Counted from the stretch's first letter, positions 10,636-22,914 are shown. The stretch: DNA of 64,000 nt from Alnus glutinosa (GCF_958979055.1 NC_084887.1:37116620-37180619), one strand, 5' to 3'. Numbers and translations are program-made. The notes: generated by a model not told the origin, from the letters alone.

Positions 10636-10867
10636 AAAAGGCTAGGAAGTATGCAATAGTTAAAGAGCTTGATGAGCATGTGAGTCTAAAGGATGGAACT
10701 GTTGTCCTCCAATTTGAGACCCAGCTCCAGGAAGGGCTTGAATGTGGTGGTGCATATCTCAAATATCTTCGACCATAGGAGGCTGGATGGAAACCAAAGG
10801 AATTTGACAATGAGTCACCTTATACCATAATGTTTGGACCTGACAAATGTGGGGCCACAAACAAGGT
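10636..10867 (+). pseudogene. Captured calnexin fragment
   Basis: The frame reads EKARKYAIVKELDE.VSLKDGTVVLQFET, then LQEGLECGGAYLKYLRP, a stop in place of the usual Gln, and [20 protein letters not shown] followed by [10 protein letters not shown]. This is the start of the lectin-like lumenal domain of plant calnexin, an ER chaperone that binds monoglucosylated glycoproteins. The fragment ends at GGTTTACTTC, where a calnexin intron donor would be expected, and is preceded by intron-like T-rich sequence. It therefore looks like capture of genomic DNA rather than cDNA. The stop and the missing remainder mean it cannot encode calnexin. Confidence 0.85.
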
Positions 10868-11032
10868 TTACTTCATTTCATATCTCTGTACGCATGTATA
10901 TTCTGGGAACTCTGAATTGCATCTACTCAAGATTAAGAGTATCATTTTGCTCTGTTTTAATTATGGGACAAGATTGTAGATTTTTTGGGGAGTCCTGCTT
11001 GTTTGATACGTACTCGCTTAGGCGCTTAAACG

Positions 11033-11560
11033 CCATGGATGGTAAATTTGAAGCTCGGCTCAGTGATGACTCAACTCATGATGCTAAAGACAAAGTACTG
11101 ATCCCAAATTGTTTCACCTCATGGGAATAGGTTCCATCCTGGTGTAGAGGCCTTGTCGAGCATAGAAGATAGAGACCCATCAGGCAATGCTTCAGAGTCT
11201 GGAAGTTGTAATGCTCCATTAGAGAAAAATGATGCTATGAAAGTGTGGCAATAAATGAAACAAAATGGTTTCCTCTCGCTACCTGCATGCAAACCAGCTC
11301 CAAGAAAGGATGTCACGAAGCGCAAACATGACATGGCTAATAGAAAAAAGAAGGTTGCAAAGATAGAACAGGTTAACAAGTTCACTAAGCTTGCTGCTAC
11401 ACCAAGTGGGTTGCTGGGAGAACTGAACCCTGGGATCATAAACCGCTTAAGAAACAGTAATCAGGTCTATTCAATAATTGAGGCCTTGGTTAGAGGTGAA
11501 AAGTTAGAAATACTCAAAGCATGCAGAAAAGCCGGTTTAAAAAGGAAATTAGGGATAATG
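11033..11560 (+). pseudogene. Captured fragment of an unidentified lysine-rich protein gene
   Basis: One frame reads HPGVEALSSIEDRDPSGNAS, then LEKNDAMKVWQ, an in-frame TAA, and MKQNGFLSLPACKPAPRKD continuing through KRKHDMANRKKKVAKIEQVN. It ends in SGLLGELNPGIINRLRNSNQ and VYSIIEALVRGEK. The even composition and the single interrupting stop look like a formerly constrained exon. The block LNPGIIN.LRNS.QVYSIIEAL feels like a conserved plant nuclear protein, but I cannot name it. It lies inside the Pack-MULE next to the calnexin piece. Confidence 0.55.
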
Positions 11561-12608
11561 ATGCGAATGAACGTTTCAATACTCTATCAAGGGGCAGTCA
11601 GGTCAATGCACACCTTATGTACCCCTGTAGGCCTGTGCATATCAATTCAGAACGCAAAGGAGTGGTGGTTTGTGATTTGAGTGTAGCGGTGAAAAAGGGT
11701 GAATATCATGGGGATGACAAACATGAAGTAAGGAAGCTAAAACAGAGGAAATCCCACATGGCTCTGTTACACTCTGTTTTAGGAAGCTAAAACAGAGGAA
11801 ATTCTTCTGCTTTGACGTAAGCCTAGATTCCTGCATAAGATTCTTCTACTTTGACGTTGAGATAGTCCGCAACCCTTAGCATGCATGCAGCACAAGAAAT
11901 CGTATCCTCTGATCAAGAACACTAATAACGGCTTCGACGAGTTCATTGAGCCTTTTTATCCCATGGCCACGCTCGTCTACTTCCACGTTCATTGAGCCTT
12001 TTTATCTCAAATTCGTGATGATAACCTCGCCGCAGAAATAATTAAAGATATGAGCAATAGCTATCCAGAGGTATCAAATTTGTCGGTCTGTTATTACTTC
12101 TTGGAATAGTATCGAATGTCAAAAACCTAGTAGTGATAACATATCAGATGCAGGGATCCAGAAATGTCATGCTCTTTTGATTCAGGAACTTTGTTAGTTG
12201 TGACTCGTGAATATTTGCTGTAATCACGGTATTTTTTAATGATTTCAGTTATTGTTGTATGTAAGTTAAAATGGTCTATGTAAGCTCAAGTCTTGCTTAC
12301 CAAAGCTTCTCTCCGGCCGGGTTGACGACGACGACTACAATCTTCATGTGTGAGTGGAGAGTGGGTCCAGCTTGAGGAGTTGTGTTTACATGCATGAAAG
12401 CGAGGGGCAAAACGAACAAATGGCATTAAAAAAGTCACGTGGAAGTCACGTGAATCGACTTCCGTCACATTTTTAACGCCAAAACCAAACGGAATGCCCT
12501 TCTGTGACTCATTTTGATAGTTAAAACCCCGGGTTCGAGAGGAATGATAATTCAGTACCCTTCTGTCAAAAAGCGGTATAATTCGATACCCTTTTGTGAA
12601 GTTATCCC

Positions 12609-12617
<9 letters not shown>

Positions 12618-12640
<23 letters not shown>

Positions 12641-13787
12641 TATGAAAATGGAAACTTTCATTCAACAACTGTGACTAATACAAGCAATCAGCCAATCCCA
12701 AAGTTGTGGGGAACACAACAAAGCTTTTGACTTGTTGAACGTTAGTGGAGAGGAGATTTTGACATAAATATATAAGCATAAATTTGTAAAATACTGAGCA
12801 ATAAATATTTTTGTTTCCATATCCCTCTAAAATCATAACAAAGTCTCATCAAAAGCTGCTCCTGGCTCCTGGTCTAAAGGCCAAAATACATGAAAAGCAT
12901 AAATTTATTTGAAAATCCTGAATTGTGCTCTCCCAAGGCCACATGAAAAGGTTCAATTCAATTTTCTTAAAAAAAAAATAAAAAAATAGAGAGTAGTACC
13001 TCACAGTGACAGCCATAATAGAATCTCCAAGCGCTATAAAATTATAAACATATCATAGATGATCATCCGAATCCACCAGTACCATTTGAATTCGAAATTT
13101 CCCAAAATTTGATTCAAACTTGAAATTAGTTGTAGAAATATCTGGAACGGAAACAAAGACGTACCTTAACGCTAGTAGGGCTGTTAGGAACTTTATTAAA
13201 TTATGTCTTAAAACCTATGTCTTAAAAACTATATAGGAATGGCACCTGCTGAGCCTGGTACATCAAAGTTCTTCAATAACAAGCTTTTATAGATCATGTT
13301 GTCAATATAAATGATTGCTTTTCCTTACAAAATCTAACAAGTGTTTGAAGAAATGTTAAAGTGAAGAACAAAGAAGTGGAACTACAGAGTGTTAAGACAG
13401 AAGAAGATATGGTTTTACAGGCAGCTTCAAATGAGGATCCAATTGGTAAAACTGTCATAAAGGAGAAAGAAAGTAGTTCTTTTGAGCATGGAGAGAGTTC
13501 CTCGACTAATAAGTCAACAACTAAATATATTCAAAACCTTTAAGAAACTTCACAACTAAAACAAAACCAACTAAAACAACTAAAAAGTATAAACACAGAA
13601 CCAAACAGCAAAAATTACGCACCAAACAGAGTGTTAAAACCAGCAACTACACGGCCAGAAGTGTGCATACAGGGACTGAACATTAAAGCACAATAAGAGA
13701 ATTACAACACAACAAAGAGAGTACAAGAGCAAATCATGTCAACTTTCTTGATTCTAGACACTCAATAATTTCATTTTGGCATGCCTT
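12618..13787. other. Harbinger interior without a recognised gene
   Basis: This AT-rich stretch lies between the Pack-MULE target duplication and the ORF1 stop. A TTA microsatellite abuts the Pack-MULE (12609-12640). A 60-codon frame at 13361-13543, rich in Glu, Lys and Ser, has no recognisable family. The part nearest 13787 is likely the 3' UTR of ORF1. Confidence 0.4.
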
Positions 13788-14990
13788 TCAATATTGTTGT
13801 TGTAGTTCGGTCATCTTACTTGTATCAAGAATCATTGTTCTCTCTTCGCGATCCAATTGTTCCAATTGAAGCTTTTTCCTTTCAATATCCATCTTCTCTT
13901 CCCGCTCCAACCCTTGCAAATGAAGCCTATTCCTTTCAAAATCCATTATCTTTTCGCGATCTATTTGTTCTGCTTGAAGCTTTCGCCTTTCCATATCCAT
14001 TTTCTCTTGCAACTCCAACTCTTGCAAATGAAGCTTTTTCAATTCAATATCCATTATCTTTTCACAATCCAATTGTTCCAATTGAAGTTTTTCTTTTTCC
14101 AAGCGAATTATCTCTTCTCCTTAAACACGCGCTTCCTCAATACATTCTGTTTTTCTCTTCATGAATTCCACAACATCTTCGGAGGGACCCTCTTTCCTCT
14201 TTCTTTTTGCCTTTTCGGCTTTTCTGCCTATTGGTCTCTCAAAGTCTACATTGTTACCATGCGACACATTATCCCCCTCATCTTCATTTATCGAATCTGG
14301 AGTATGAGTGACATTAACAGATGTTTCCATAGATGATCTTCTTCTTCGTTTCTCTTTGTTGCCATGGTGCAACCACTTCTGTTCCCCTTTAATAAATTCC
14401 AACAATGTTCATATGGAAAAGCTACATTGTTATTCTCTGAGCGATACACACACTTTGCCTTTTGAATCTAAAAATTAAAGTAAATAGAAAAATAATTAGT
14501 ATCTTGTAACTGTTGGTAATTTAATGTATTGAATACATGCTTTTAATATAAGCTATACCCTGTCATGCTCAGTAGTACCACTTTGGTTGAGATGTTCAAT
14601 CTGAGATAGGCACGCAGTAAACTTAATAACTAATTTTTGAATGGTTGACCACCTATTCATTAGGGAGGAATAAATTCGGTCAAAAGGGAACTCCTTATGT
14701 TCATTGAAATATTTGTGAACTCTTTCCCAAAATTGGCGATATTTTTGGTTAGCCCCTTGCACTGCATCCATGCCAACATTTAGCCACGATGATACCAATA
14801 GCTTGTCTTCCTCCATAGAGAAGTTGGTACCCCGTTGTGGTTTCTTAGTGCGAGCCATAACAACTTGGGGTTGAGAGTGATCAATGGACATTGAAGCTTG
14901 TTGAGATTTATCCAAAAATGAGTTGTCCATGTCAGCATTTCCTTGTAAAAGATCTATGAATGACACATCTCCTTGAACTCGGGAATCCAT
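13788..14990 (-). pseudogene. Harbinger ORF1 (Myb-like DNA-binding partner), broken
   Basis: Plant Harbinger elements encode a second protein with a Myb/trihelix-like domain that works with the transposase. Exon 1 (from the ATG at 14988-14990 to about 14565) carries GTNFSMEEDKLLVSSWLNVG, YRQFWERVHKYFNEH and IYSSLMNRWSTIQKLV, the trihelix-like core. A short intron (donor GTATAG near 14563, acceptor TTTTAG near 14471) leads to IQKAKCVYRSE and FPYEHCWN. A one-base frame change follows before EFIKGEQKWLHHGNKEKRRR and RPIGRKAEKAKRKRKEG. A TAA near 14118 then interrupts the frame. Beyond it the same frame continues into a coiled coil of repeated KLQLEQLDREKIMDIE-like units ending at 13788. At least two lesions suggest it is inactive, while the transposase remains open. 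Confidence 0.82.
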
Positions 14991-15567
14991 CCTAAAATCA
15001 CATATCAAGTATATCATGCCTAATTACACATCGAGTATGCAAAATAATGATTTCATGTAATAATCTCATCCCCCTTTTTCCTACAATACGTGGAACCATG
15101 AAATTCAAGCCAATCAGTACTTATACAAAAGTAGCAAAACATATTACTTTTGTAAGAGAATGTCAAGGGTAATCTTTTGTTCCTAATAAGTGAGAGTACA
15201 TCTCAAGATCAAGCCAACCATAATGGGAAGGTAAAAATTAAACCAAACGAGGTTGAATGGGAACATAATTTATAAAAACAAATTAAACAAAAGAGTTCTG
15301 CAGCAAGTCTTTAATTATAATCAAGCCAAATAGTTATACGCGTATCTCTTTATTTTCTTATCTACAAGCTGACAAAGTGGCTAGTGATGCAACTCTAAAC
15401 AGGATCTGCTAGTGATGCAATTCTAAGATAATAAGCAAGCCAAAGAGTTCAATGAAGATGTAATATTAAGGTTGGAGAAACAGAGGAGACCAAGAGATCA
15501 CATTCAGGCCTTTCATCAAACATTTTCTGCATGTACATTCGTTTACGTTGTCATCTCCTTGGACCAT

Positions 15568-18475
15568 TGTAACGCCCCAAATTTGAGCCAGCAAATTCGT
15601 AAGCAGAAACCTCCGGTTCCCACGTGACGTTACTACATCAGAGATAACTCTCGCAGTGGAATATATTTTTTCCTTCTCTAAAATCTTAGGAATTGATAGC
15701 ATAACACGTTAGAGCTAACTGAAATACCTCGATACATCGTCATAATTATTACAAGCCTTGAAATAAAACACACAAAAATATGTCTAACAATTTCTAAGCT
15801 AGCACATATTACTTCGGTAATAGTTTCAAAAACCATTAAAATTGGCATATGGGTCCGTGCCTTCCTCTTCTAGATCTGCATCAGTAACTATGCAAATATG
15901 ACGTCATCATATTTACATAAACAAACAAGTAAGTCATCCATTTTCATACCTTAAGTTACCATCAAACTAATAACAGTTCATAAAGAATGCAAATGCGAGG
16001 GTTGTATGAGTATGCATCGTAGTAACCATTTAGTTTGATATTTTATGATCATCTTTCTTCAGACCTCTCATTCTAGGTTATCTGAACCCGTTCACGTCCT
16101 TTGCCTCCCACTTAAAGTCTTACCTATTTGCACTGGAATCCTACCGTTCCCAGCATTAGTTATATATTAGGACTTCGGACACCCCTGGGTCACTCTGAAC
16201 CCCCTGCGTCCACTGATTAGCCTTCCTTCCACTTGCTACTACATCAGCTCATTGATGGCTATCTCCTCAGCCATTTTATTAATTGGACATGGCATGCAAT
16301 GCATGAACAAACACCCACGCAATGAACACACACCACACAATCCTAATGAAACATAGAATCATTACTCAGTAAGTATATTCATACTTACTCTCTCCTTGGT
16401 GTAGTTCCTTAGCTCCTTTTTCTGCATATAAATCAATCCACACAATAATATGTATATCAATTACCTATCAGACAAATCATTGTTTATAGACCATCATCTT
16501 TTTATATTTATTATCCATCACTTCATTATGTTTTAGACGATCACTTATAACAATCTTAAAACCTTAGTTCATAATTTGATGAAGAGGCTATATGACCAAT
16601 ACCACCAAATATGAACTTGAAGGATTAAAATATATCATAAGGACAATAAGAGTAAAATAGATCAACTCATAAAAGTCATGAGGACAATGAAATATAAAAA
16701 GAAAATATAAATACGATCAACTCATGAAGTCATGAGGACAATGAAATATAAAAAGGAAATATAAATACGATCAACTCATGAAATATAAAAAGGAAATATA
16801 AATACGATCAACTCATGAAGTCATGAGGACAATGAAATGTAAAAAGGAAATATAAATACGATTAACTCATGAAGTCATGAGGACAATGAAATATAAATAC
16901 GATCAACTCATGAAATCATGATGACAATGAAATATAAAAGGAAATATAAATACGATCAACTCATTAAGTCATGAGAACAATAAAATGTAAAAAGGAAATA
17001 TAAATACGATCAACTCATGAAGTCATGAGGACAATGAAATATAAAAGGAAATATATATACGATCAACTCATGAAAGTCATGAGGACATTGAAATATAAAA
17101 GTAGTTTATATTACTTTTTATTTTAATTTTTTTTATCTCATAAGCTTATTGGGTCTTTAAACAACTCATAAAACAAGTAATGAAATCAAAACGTATATCA
17201 TCAAATTAATGAAACTAATGATTGGAAGCTTACCAAAATACTTCCTAGCACACACTTCAAGCCTTGAACCACACAAAACTACACAAATCCTACAATTTTC
17301 TCTCTTGGCCTTAGGTGTGTGTATGAGTGAAGCTTAATGGGTATTGCATTTTCCACCTTGGTTCTATTTATAACAGAATGAATGGTTATGGTCAAGTAGA
17401 CACATTTTGATCCAATTGATGGGAATTTGTGCATCTTAGTCTTATCTCCAAGGCACATGGGTTTCATCATTACTAAGGTGGTGCATTCTAAATGTGGGAT
17501 GTGGGCAACACTTATGGTGATGAGTGCACAAATTAGAGGAAGTGAGTGATGAGTTGTCCAATCAAAGGAAGTATTAAGTAATGCTATATAAGAATCTTCG
17601 TCCAAATAGAGGTCAGCTTACTCCGAGCAACTATTTGATGGTCAAACCTACTCCGATTGACGTGAAATTTTGAGGGTAGATAGACAACTTCAATACAAAA
17701 ACTTTCTCTTTTTCGTTCAACTCAATCCGAGTTCGTTATGACTCAAGTCCAGGCTAGTCAAAGTTTCAGACTACTTTGACAAGTTAAACCAAAATATTGT
17801 TTAGACTACTTTCATTTTATGATTACTCTAGGTTTTATTCTAGACATCTTTTATTATTTCATCATAAGGGGAGGAGAGAATCAATGTAATGGGGGTTGTA
17901 CTAGGTGTTGAATCATCATATCTTCCACTATCCTATTTAATCAAATCTAAGTAGGATGATTTATTTAATGGCATTCTTAAAGCATAAAATATAGGTCTTC
18001 CACATGTTGAGTTGGGTGATAACACATGTAATAATCATGACTATAGGCAGATGACATGTGATAAGTGGGTTGGGTTTGTGGATAGCAATTGGAATGGGTT
18101 GGGTTAAGTTCAAAGATGGCCCATTAATGAATAATGTGAATTTCCGTTTAGAACAGGGGTGGTATTTTCACGGGTGTTTTCATGCCCTAAACGGAGTTCA
18201 AAAATTATAAAATTTGGAGGGTAGCTAGAGGACTTCAAAACGAGCGTCTCAGTTTTTGATACGACCAAAATGGAGTTTGTTTGACCCTGTTTCCGTTATT
18301 CCAAAGTTTAAAGTCTGTTTTGAGTTTTTATCATATTGCAACTATAAACGTTTCTAAAAACAAAATTACACATTTATTTTCATAAATAATCGTAGTTATT
18401 CTTTTTCGTTATTAAAAATGTTTTAAAATTAATTTAAACCATTATAATTTATATTTTAAAATCTGAGGCGCTACA
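15568..18475. mobile_element. 2.9-kb solo LTR, Ty3/gypsy (Tekay/Del-like)
   Basis: The segment begins TGTAACGCCCC and ends GGCGCTACA, the inverted TG...CA termini of a long LTR. It is flanked by an exact 5-bp target duplication ACCAT (15563-15567 and 18476-18480). No coding domain, primer-binding site or second LTR is present, so it is best read as a solo LTR left after LTR-LTR recombination. The TGTAACGCC-type ends and the length suggest a Tekay/Del-like chromovirus, which is inference from form. It holds the 54-bp tandem array at 16660-17100. It lies inside the Harbinger element and is younger than it. Confidence 0.85.
16660..17100. repeat. Tandem array, 54-bp unit, about 8 copies
   Basis: The unit runs GATCAACTCATGAAGTCATG, AGGACAATGAAATATAAAAA, GGAAATATAAATAC. 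About eight copies follow head to tail, some shortened by loss of one segment. It is a minisatellite internal to the LTR. Confidence 0.92.
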
Positions 18476-18823
18476 ACCATTCTATTCAGAAAAAATGTTT
18501 TAAAAAACCACAATGGAACATTGTAGCTCACATTCAAACAATCATTCTAAAATAACCCACAACTCAAGAATTGTTCCAAGGAGAAACGATAGTGGGTCTT
18601 CCCTGAGCTCAAAAAATTTCTTCTTTTCGAGGATCAGAAATAGAGAAAAGAAATTATATATAGTTCGTACCAGATATGGCACACGAAGGGGTTAGATCTG
18701 CGAAGAAAGTTTTAGAGTCAGCGACAACGTTTCTTTTGAAATTTCTGGATTTGTGAGCAATAAAAATAAATATAAACCTTGCCAATGAGGTCTACATCCA
18801 AAACAAAACAAATATGAACATTG

Positions 18824-18933
<110 letters not shown>

Positions 18934-19230
18934 CACTGAGATGGGGCGGAGAGGAATCCAAATAGAGGAAAGAGGCTTGATGGAGAGATGGTGTGGGACT
19001 TTACGGACGGGAAGGTGACGACGTGGGCTCGTTGGACGGTGACGTTGGGGTCGACAACCTTGTGGTGATGAGCTCAGGTATGCTGTGCGTGAGAGATGGG
19101 AGAAAAAATGAGAGAAGAAAGACTAGAAAGTGTGCTTGCGATCGTGGGAGAGAGAAAATAGAATTAGAGTTGGTGAGTGAAAATGCCTCATCTAATTTGG
19201 TGAGTAATTTCAGTCATCAATTTTTTTAAG

Positions 19231-19332
19231 TTAAAATGGTGAGGCTGCTGGGAGTGATTTTTCACTGTTTTCATCAAATTGGCTTACCAAAATAGCTGAA
19301 AAACTATTTTGGTGAGGCTACTAGGAATGCTC
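19231..19332 (-). repeat. Right terminal inverted repeat of the Harbinger element
   Basis: This is the inverted counterpart of 6308-6423. It starts AAAATGGTGAGGCTGCTGGG and ends TAGGAATGCTC, followed by the TGA duplication. Confidence 0.85.
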
Positions 19333-19335
19333 TGA

Positions 19336-19600
19336 GGTGGGGCTATTTGTATTGTATTCATGAAACTAGCCATCTTTGGAATTTAGTACTAAATGGCTCT
19401 GCCTCTTCGGTTGTAACAACCTTAGGATTCCAAGATAATTAAGTATTAAGTATCATGGGTTACATTGAATGTAAATTGGAAGCTAAACCCTCTTTGCTTG
19501 CTGCATTCACCTTTGAAGAGCAAAACACGTGTTGATCTCCCCCAACGTAGTAACTTGTAGGACCAAGTGAATTATCTTCTTCCCCTTTTATTAATTATAG

Positions 19601-19637
<37 letters not shown>

Positions 19638-20031
19638 GTTTAATTAGGTTTTTGCACCATGTGGTTTAACACCTTTATTTTTTGCACCCTGCAGTGAGGA
19701 AGACGACACTGGACCCCTGTACAAAGTTAATTGAATTTTGAACAAATTATGTGGCATTGATTTAACACATAGGGCGTATTATTTTGCATCTGAGACAGGT
19801 ATCGGCTTTTAAAGGGGGTTTAGTGGTATTGATATGGACTTCCGTCAATTTTTGAACGGAAGTACCATCTTCGTCTTTCGCTATAACCAAGATACCATCT
19901 GCGAAATGAAATGAACCGCAAGGAGTAAAAAATAAAGTTGTTAAATCACATATGGTCAAACCTCTATTTAACCCACCAAAACATAAAAATAATAATAATA
20001 ATGATAAAAATAAATTAATTAATTAAAAAAA

Positions 20032-20069
<38 letters not shown>

Positions 20070-20394
20070 AAGAAAGAAAGAAAAATTAGATAAGGGGATT
20101 GTTATGATTACAATGATTAATTCAAGTTTTCTTCCAAATAGAATCTCGAAAAATATATATATATATTCTTATTATATTAAATTGATGTTTGTCGTCCTTA
20201 AATTTTCCTGTACATTTTTATTAAAATATTAAATTTTTACATGCATTTTTTATAGGAAAAATTATATCATTGGCCCTGTAGTTAGCCTAATTAAATGACA
20301 AATCGCTTACTAAGATATCAAAATATACTCGAAGATTAGTTGAATAAATTAACTGCAAAATATCAAAGCTAATTAAAGTCTGCTATTTAATTAA
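19336..20394. other. Displaced 5' flank of unit C, with an inserted foldback
   Basis: Bases 19336-19620 match 1321-1590 beside unit A and 20085-20340 match about 1625-1865, so this is the remainder of unit C's upstream DNA moved 13 kb away by the Harbinger insertion. Between them, about 19635-19975 is an imperfect inverted repeat. Its left arm has TTTTTGCACCATGTGGTTTA and its right arm TAAATCACATATGGTCAAA, so it is probably a non-autonomous transposon next to poly-A. No gene is seen. Confidence 0.6.
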
Positions 20395-20740
20395 CAACCC
20401 AATTAGTAAATATATTCGGCTAAATCTGCCGTAATTAGTACGGATGCATGGACTTCCACACTAGCATGGAAGGACCTGGATCCTCTCCAGTTGGGTTCAA
20501 CTGGCATTTAGTTATACACAAGGGTATTTTGGTAGTTTTCACATCGTGTGAAATTACTAAAATACCCTTACTTACAACCAACTGGCTCCTCTCTAGTTGA
20601 AGTACAACTGGAGAGGATTCTAATTCAGCATGGAAGATTTGCGGTTATCAGCTCATTTAACTACCACAATAGTTAAACTGAAAATACTTGTACAAACTCG
20701 GTAAATTAAGTATGTATAAGCATCCACATCAAGCTCTCCA
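20395..20740 (-). pseudogene. Unit D: C-terminal fragment of a WRN-exonuclease-like gene
   Basis: Outside an inserted MITE (20473-20626) the sequence follows the 3' end of unit B: AATTAACAACCCAATTAGT, GGATGCATGGACTTCCA and AGCATGGAAGATTTGC occur in the same order as at 3630-3722. A weaker match ends at ACAAACTCGGTAAA, as at 3839-3852. Everything encoding motifs I and II is gone. It is a truncated relic and shows that the array once had another member. Confidence 0.65.
20473..20626. mobile_element. 154-bp MITE with 10-bp TSD inside unit D
   Basis: The termini carry inverted ATCCTCTCCAGTTG, and an internal 'AGGGTATTTT...AAAATACCCT' pair also folds. It is flanked by an exact AGCATGGAAG repeat (20463-20472 and 20627-20636), a sequence present once at the matching place in unit B. 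The 9-10-bp duplication suggests the Mutator superfamily. Confidence 0.85.
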
Positions 20741-21436
20741 AAATTTCTTTCAAATTTAACCTAAATAATTTACTTTTTATTTTATTTTATCTCACTTTTA
20801 AACCACTTCCTACATCAAACTCTCTAAATATTTCTCTATTTAATTAAATATTGTTTTTTATTGATTTTAAGAGCAACCATTTTAGCTATCATGAAAAGCA
20901 AAGTTTCCTACTCAAAACGACACCTGGAAGTGCATGAAACGCACATGACACTATACTCTTACGCACCGTTTTGAAAGCCCAAGTGCTTCCTAGCTGTGTC
21001 GCACGTATTCCTTCTACTCAAGCTCCTTCTGCCGTGTGGCACCACAGACCATCCACTTCTTATCTACTCGCTTCTAGACTCCTCTTCGTGTTTCTTCTAT
21101 TCTCTCCTTTTCTATTTATTATTAATTTTATTTAATAAATTTTTGTATAATTATCATATAATTAAAATAACGTAACACTTAAAATTAATTCTTGTTTTTT
21201 TTCATAAGTATTGATTAAAATTTAATTTGTACAGTCACATTATTAAATTGTATAATAATTATTAAATAGCATTACTTTTTTTTATTTAATCCTTTTTCGG
21301 TCTACGCATATTTTGGATTCGAGGCCAGGTAGAACAAAAGTAAAAGATTTATCATAGTAAAAGCTTCTGTTTAATTAATGCTTTTCCTTTTACTTTTTTT
21401 AAAAAAAAAATCAAACATATGGTTTAATAACTTAAT
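20741..21436. other. AT-rich intergenic DNA, nothing recognised
   Basis: No gene, clear repeat boundary or structured RNA is seen. Confidence 0.5.
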
Positions 21437-22203
21437 GGAAAAAGTACACATAACCCCCTCAAACTACCACCTCATTGTCAATGTCCCCCCTAAACTACCA
21501 ATTGTGTCAATGTCCCCCCCTAAACTACCAAAAACTGTCAATGTCCCCCTAATGACAAAAATACCCTTCATAAAATTATTAAAATAAAATAAAACTAAAA
21601 AAATATTTTTAAAAAAATATAAAATAAAAAAAATTATACCAAAAAAAAATTAAAACTGGTTTTTCTTTTTCTATTTTTTCGTTTTTTTTTTTAAAAAAAA
21701 AAAAAAAATTGTTTTTATAAGTTTCAGTTATTTTTTTGTTTGGTTTTTTTTTTTAAAAAAATAAAATCATTCTTTTTCATTTTTTTAATTTAATAAAAAA
21801 ACTGGTTTTTCCTTTTTCTTTTTCGTTTGTTTTTTTTTATAAAAAAAAAAAAAAAAAAAAAAAATTGTTTTTATATTTTTCAGTTATTTTTTCGTTTATT
21901 ATTTTTTTTATATAAAAAAAAAAAAAGAAAAAAAAAAAACTTTCTTTTTCGTATTTTATTAATTTTTTTTTTAATTTTTTTTAAAAAAAAAATTAATTTT
22001 TTAGTTTTAGTTTTAGTTTTGAATTTATAAAGACATTTTTGTCTTATTCAAAAAAATTTAGGGTTATTTTTATCTTTTTGTTGGTCTTAGGGGGAATATT
22101 GACATTTTTTGGTAGTTTGAGGGGGGCAATTGACACAATTGGTAGTTTTGGGAGTACATTGACAATTGGGTGGTAGTTTGAAGGGGATATGTGTACTTTT
22201 TCC
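21437..22203. mobile_element. 767-bp foldback element with 9-bp TSD
   Basis: The inverted ends start GGAAAAAGTACACAT and contain several 'AAACTACCA...GTCAATGTCCCCC' blocks that recur inverted at the right side (GGTAGTTT, ACATTGACA). The centre is made of alternating T and A runs. An exact 9-bp duplication, TAACTTAAT, flanks it (21428-21436, 22204-22212). It has no coding capacity and is a non-autonomous Mutator-type element. Confidence 0.85.
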
Positions 22204-22212
22204 TAACTTAAT

Positions 22213-22914
22213 ATTACCTGCAAACAAATACTTTTTACGAATTTGTTTAAATATTTCTTTAAATATATTCTCAAACGGAACACTTTCTTCAATTTTGTTT
22301 TAAAACGGACTTATAAATTGCAAAATTGCACGTTCAAACATGATCTAAATATGACAGGAACAACGGATATTTGTAGCAATTGTACAGAAGGATTGGTAGC
22401 TATGATGGTCGACGCAAAGTCAAAGAGAAGCGGAATGGATGAAAAATCGATCAAGTAAAAAAAACACACACACAAAGGATTGGTGGTACTCGTATGAGTT
22501 TTTGGGAACTATAATACTATATAGAATTTCATAATAAGAAAAGAAAAAAGAATTAAAAAAATAATAATAAAATAATAATAAAATAAAAAAACATAAAAAT
22601 TAAAGTGGTTCAGCCTATAACCTATACGTCTACACATTAAAGTATTTTTTACAACATCTTTCTTTGATCATTTGATTGAATACTAAACTATATATATTTA
22701 TTAGAATTTTTCAAGTGATTTAATTATTTTCAAATACAAGCAAATATATACCTCAAATCAGGGAAAACCAATCCCTTAATTGAGGAAATTTTACAAATCA
22801 CCACTAATCATATATATATAAGGAAATGTGACTAACATTAATTCTCTTGAAATTCTTCGGGCACACATGAATCACTATTCACTAGCCATATATGTGACAT
22901 CTGGTCCATTTAAT
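22213..22914. other. Intergenic DNA, nothing recognised
   Basis: AT-rich sequence with simple AAT and CA runs (22460-22600). No gene is seen. Confidence 0.45.

Larger units (their letters stand above)
10100..12608 (+). mobile_element. Pack-MULE carrying host gene fragments
   Basis: The ends are about 210-bp inverted repeats starting GGGATAACTTCACAAAAGGG, with only scattered differences between the arms. They are flanked by an exact 9-bp target duplication, TTTTTATTA (10091-10099 and 12609-12617). Long inverted ends with 9-bp duplications define Mutator-like elements. No transposase is present. The 2.1-kb interior instead holds pieces of cellular genes in plus orientation: a calnexin fragment (10636-10867), an unidentified lysine-rich protein fragment (about 11033-11560) and a possible third piece at 11880-12080 (FDEFIEPF, DDNLAAEIIKDMSNSYP). 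Capture of gene fragments is what defines Pack-MULEs. The element sits inside the Harbinger transposon and is therefore younger. Confidence 0.88.

Noticed and set aside
13781-14336. Long plus-strand open frames over the ORF1 region
   Set aside because: They are antisense to the coiled-coil repeat of Harbinger ORF1; the minus strand carries the family motifs.
15466-15702. A 78-codon minus-strand frame with a CTCRKC motif
   Set aside because: It crosses the left edge and target duplication of the solo LTR, so it is a chance frame.
16660-17100. Regularly spaced repeats as a CRISPR-like array
   Set aside because: The 54-bp units are contiguous with no spacers, and the genome is a plant.
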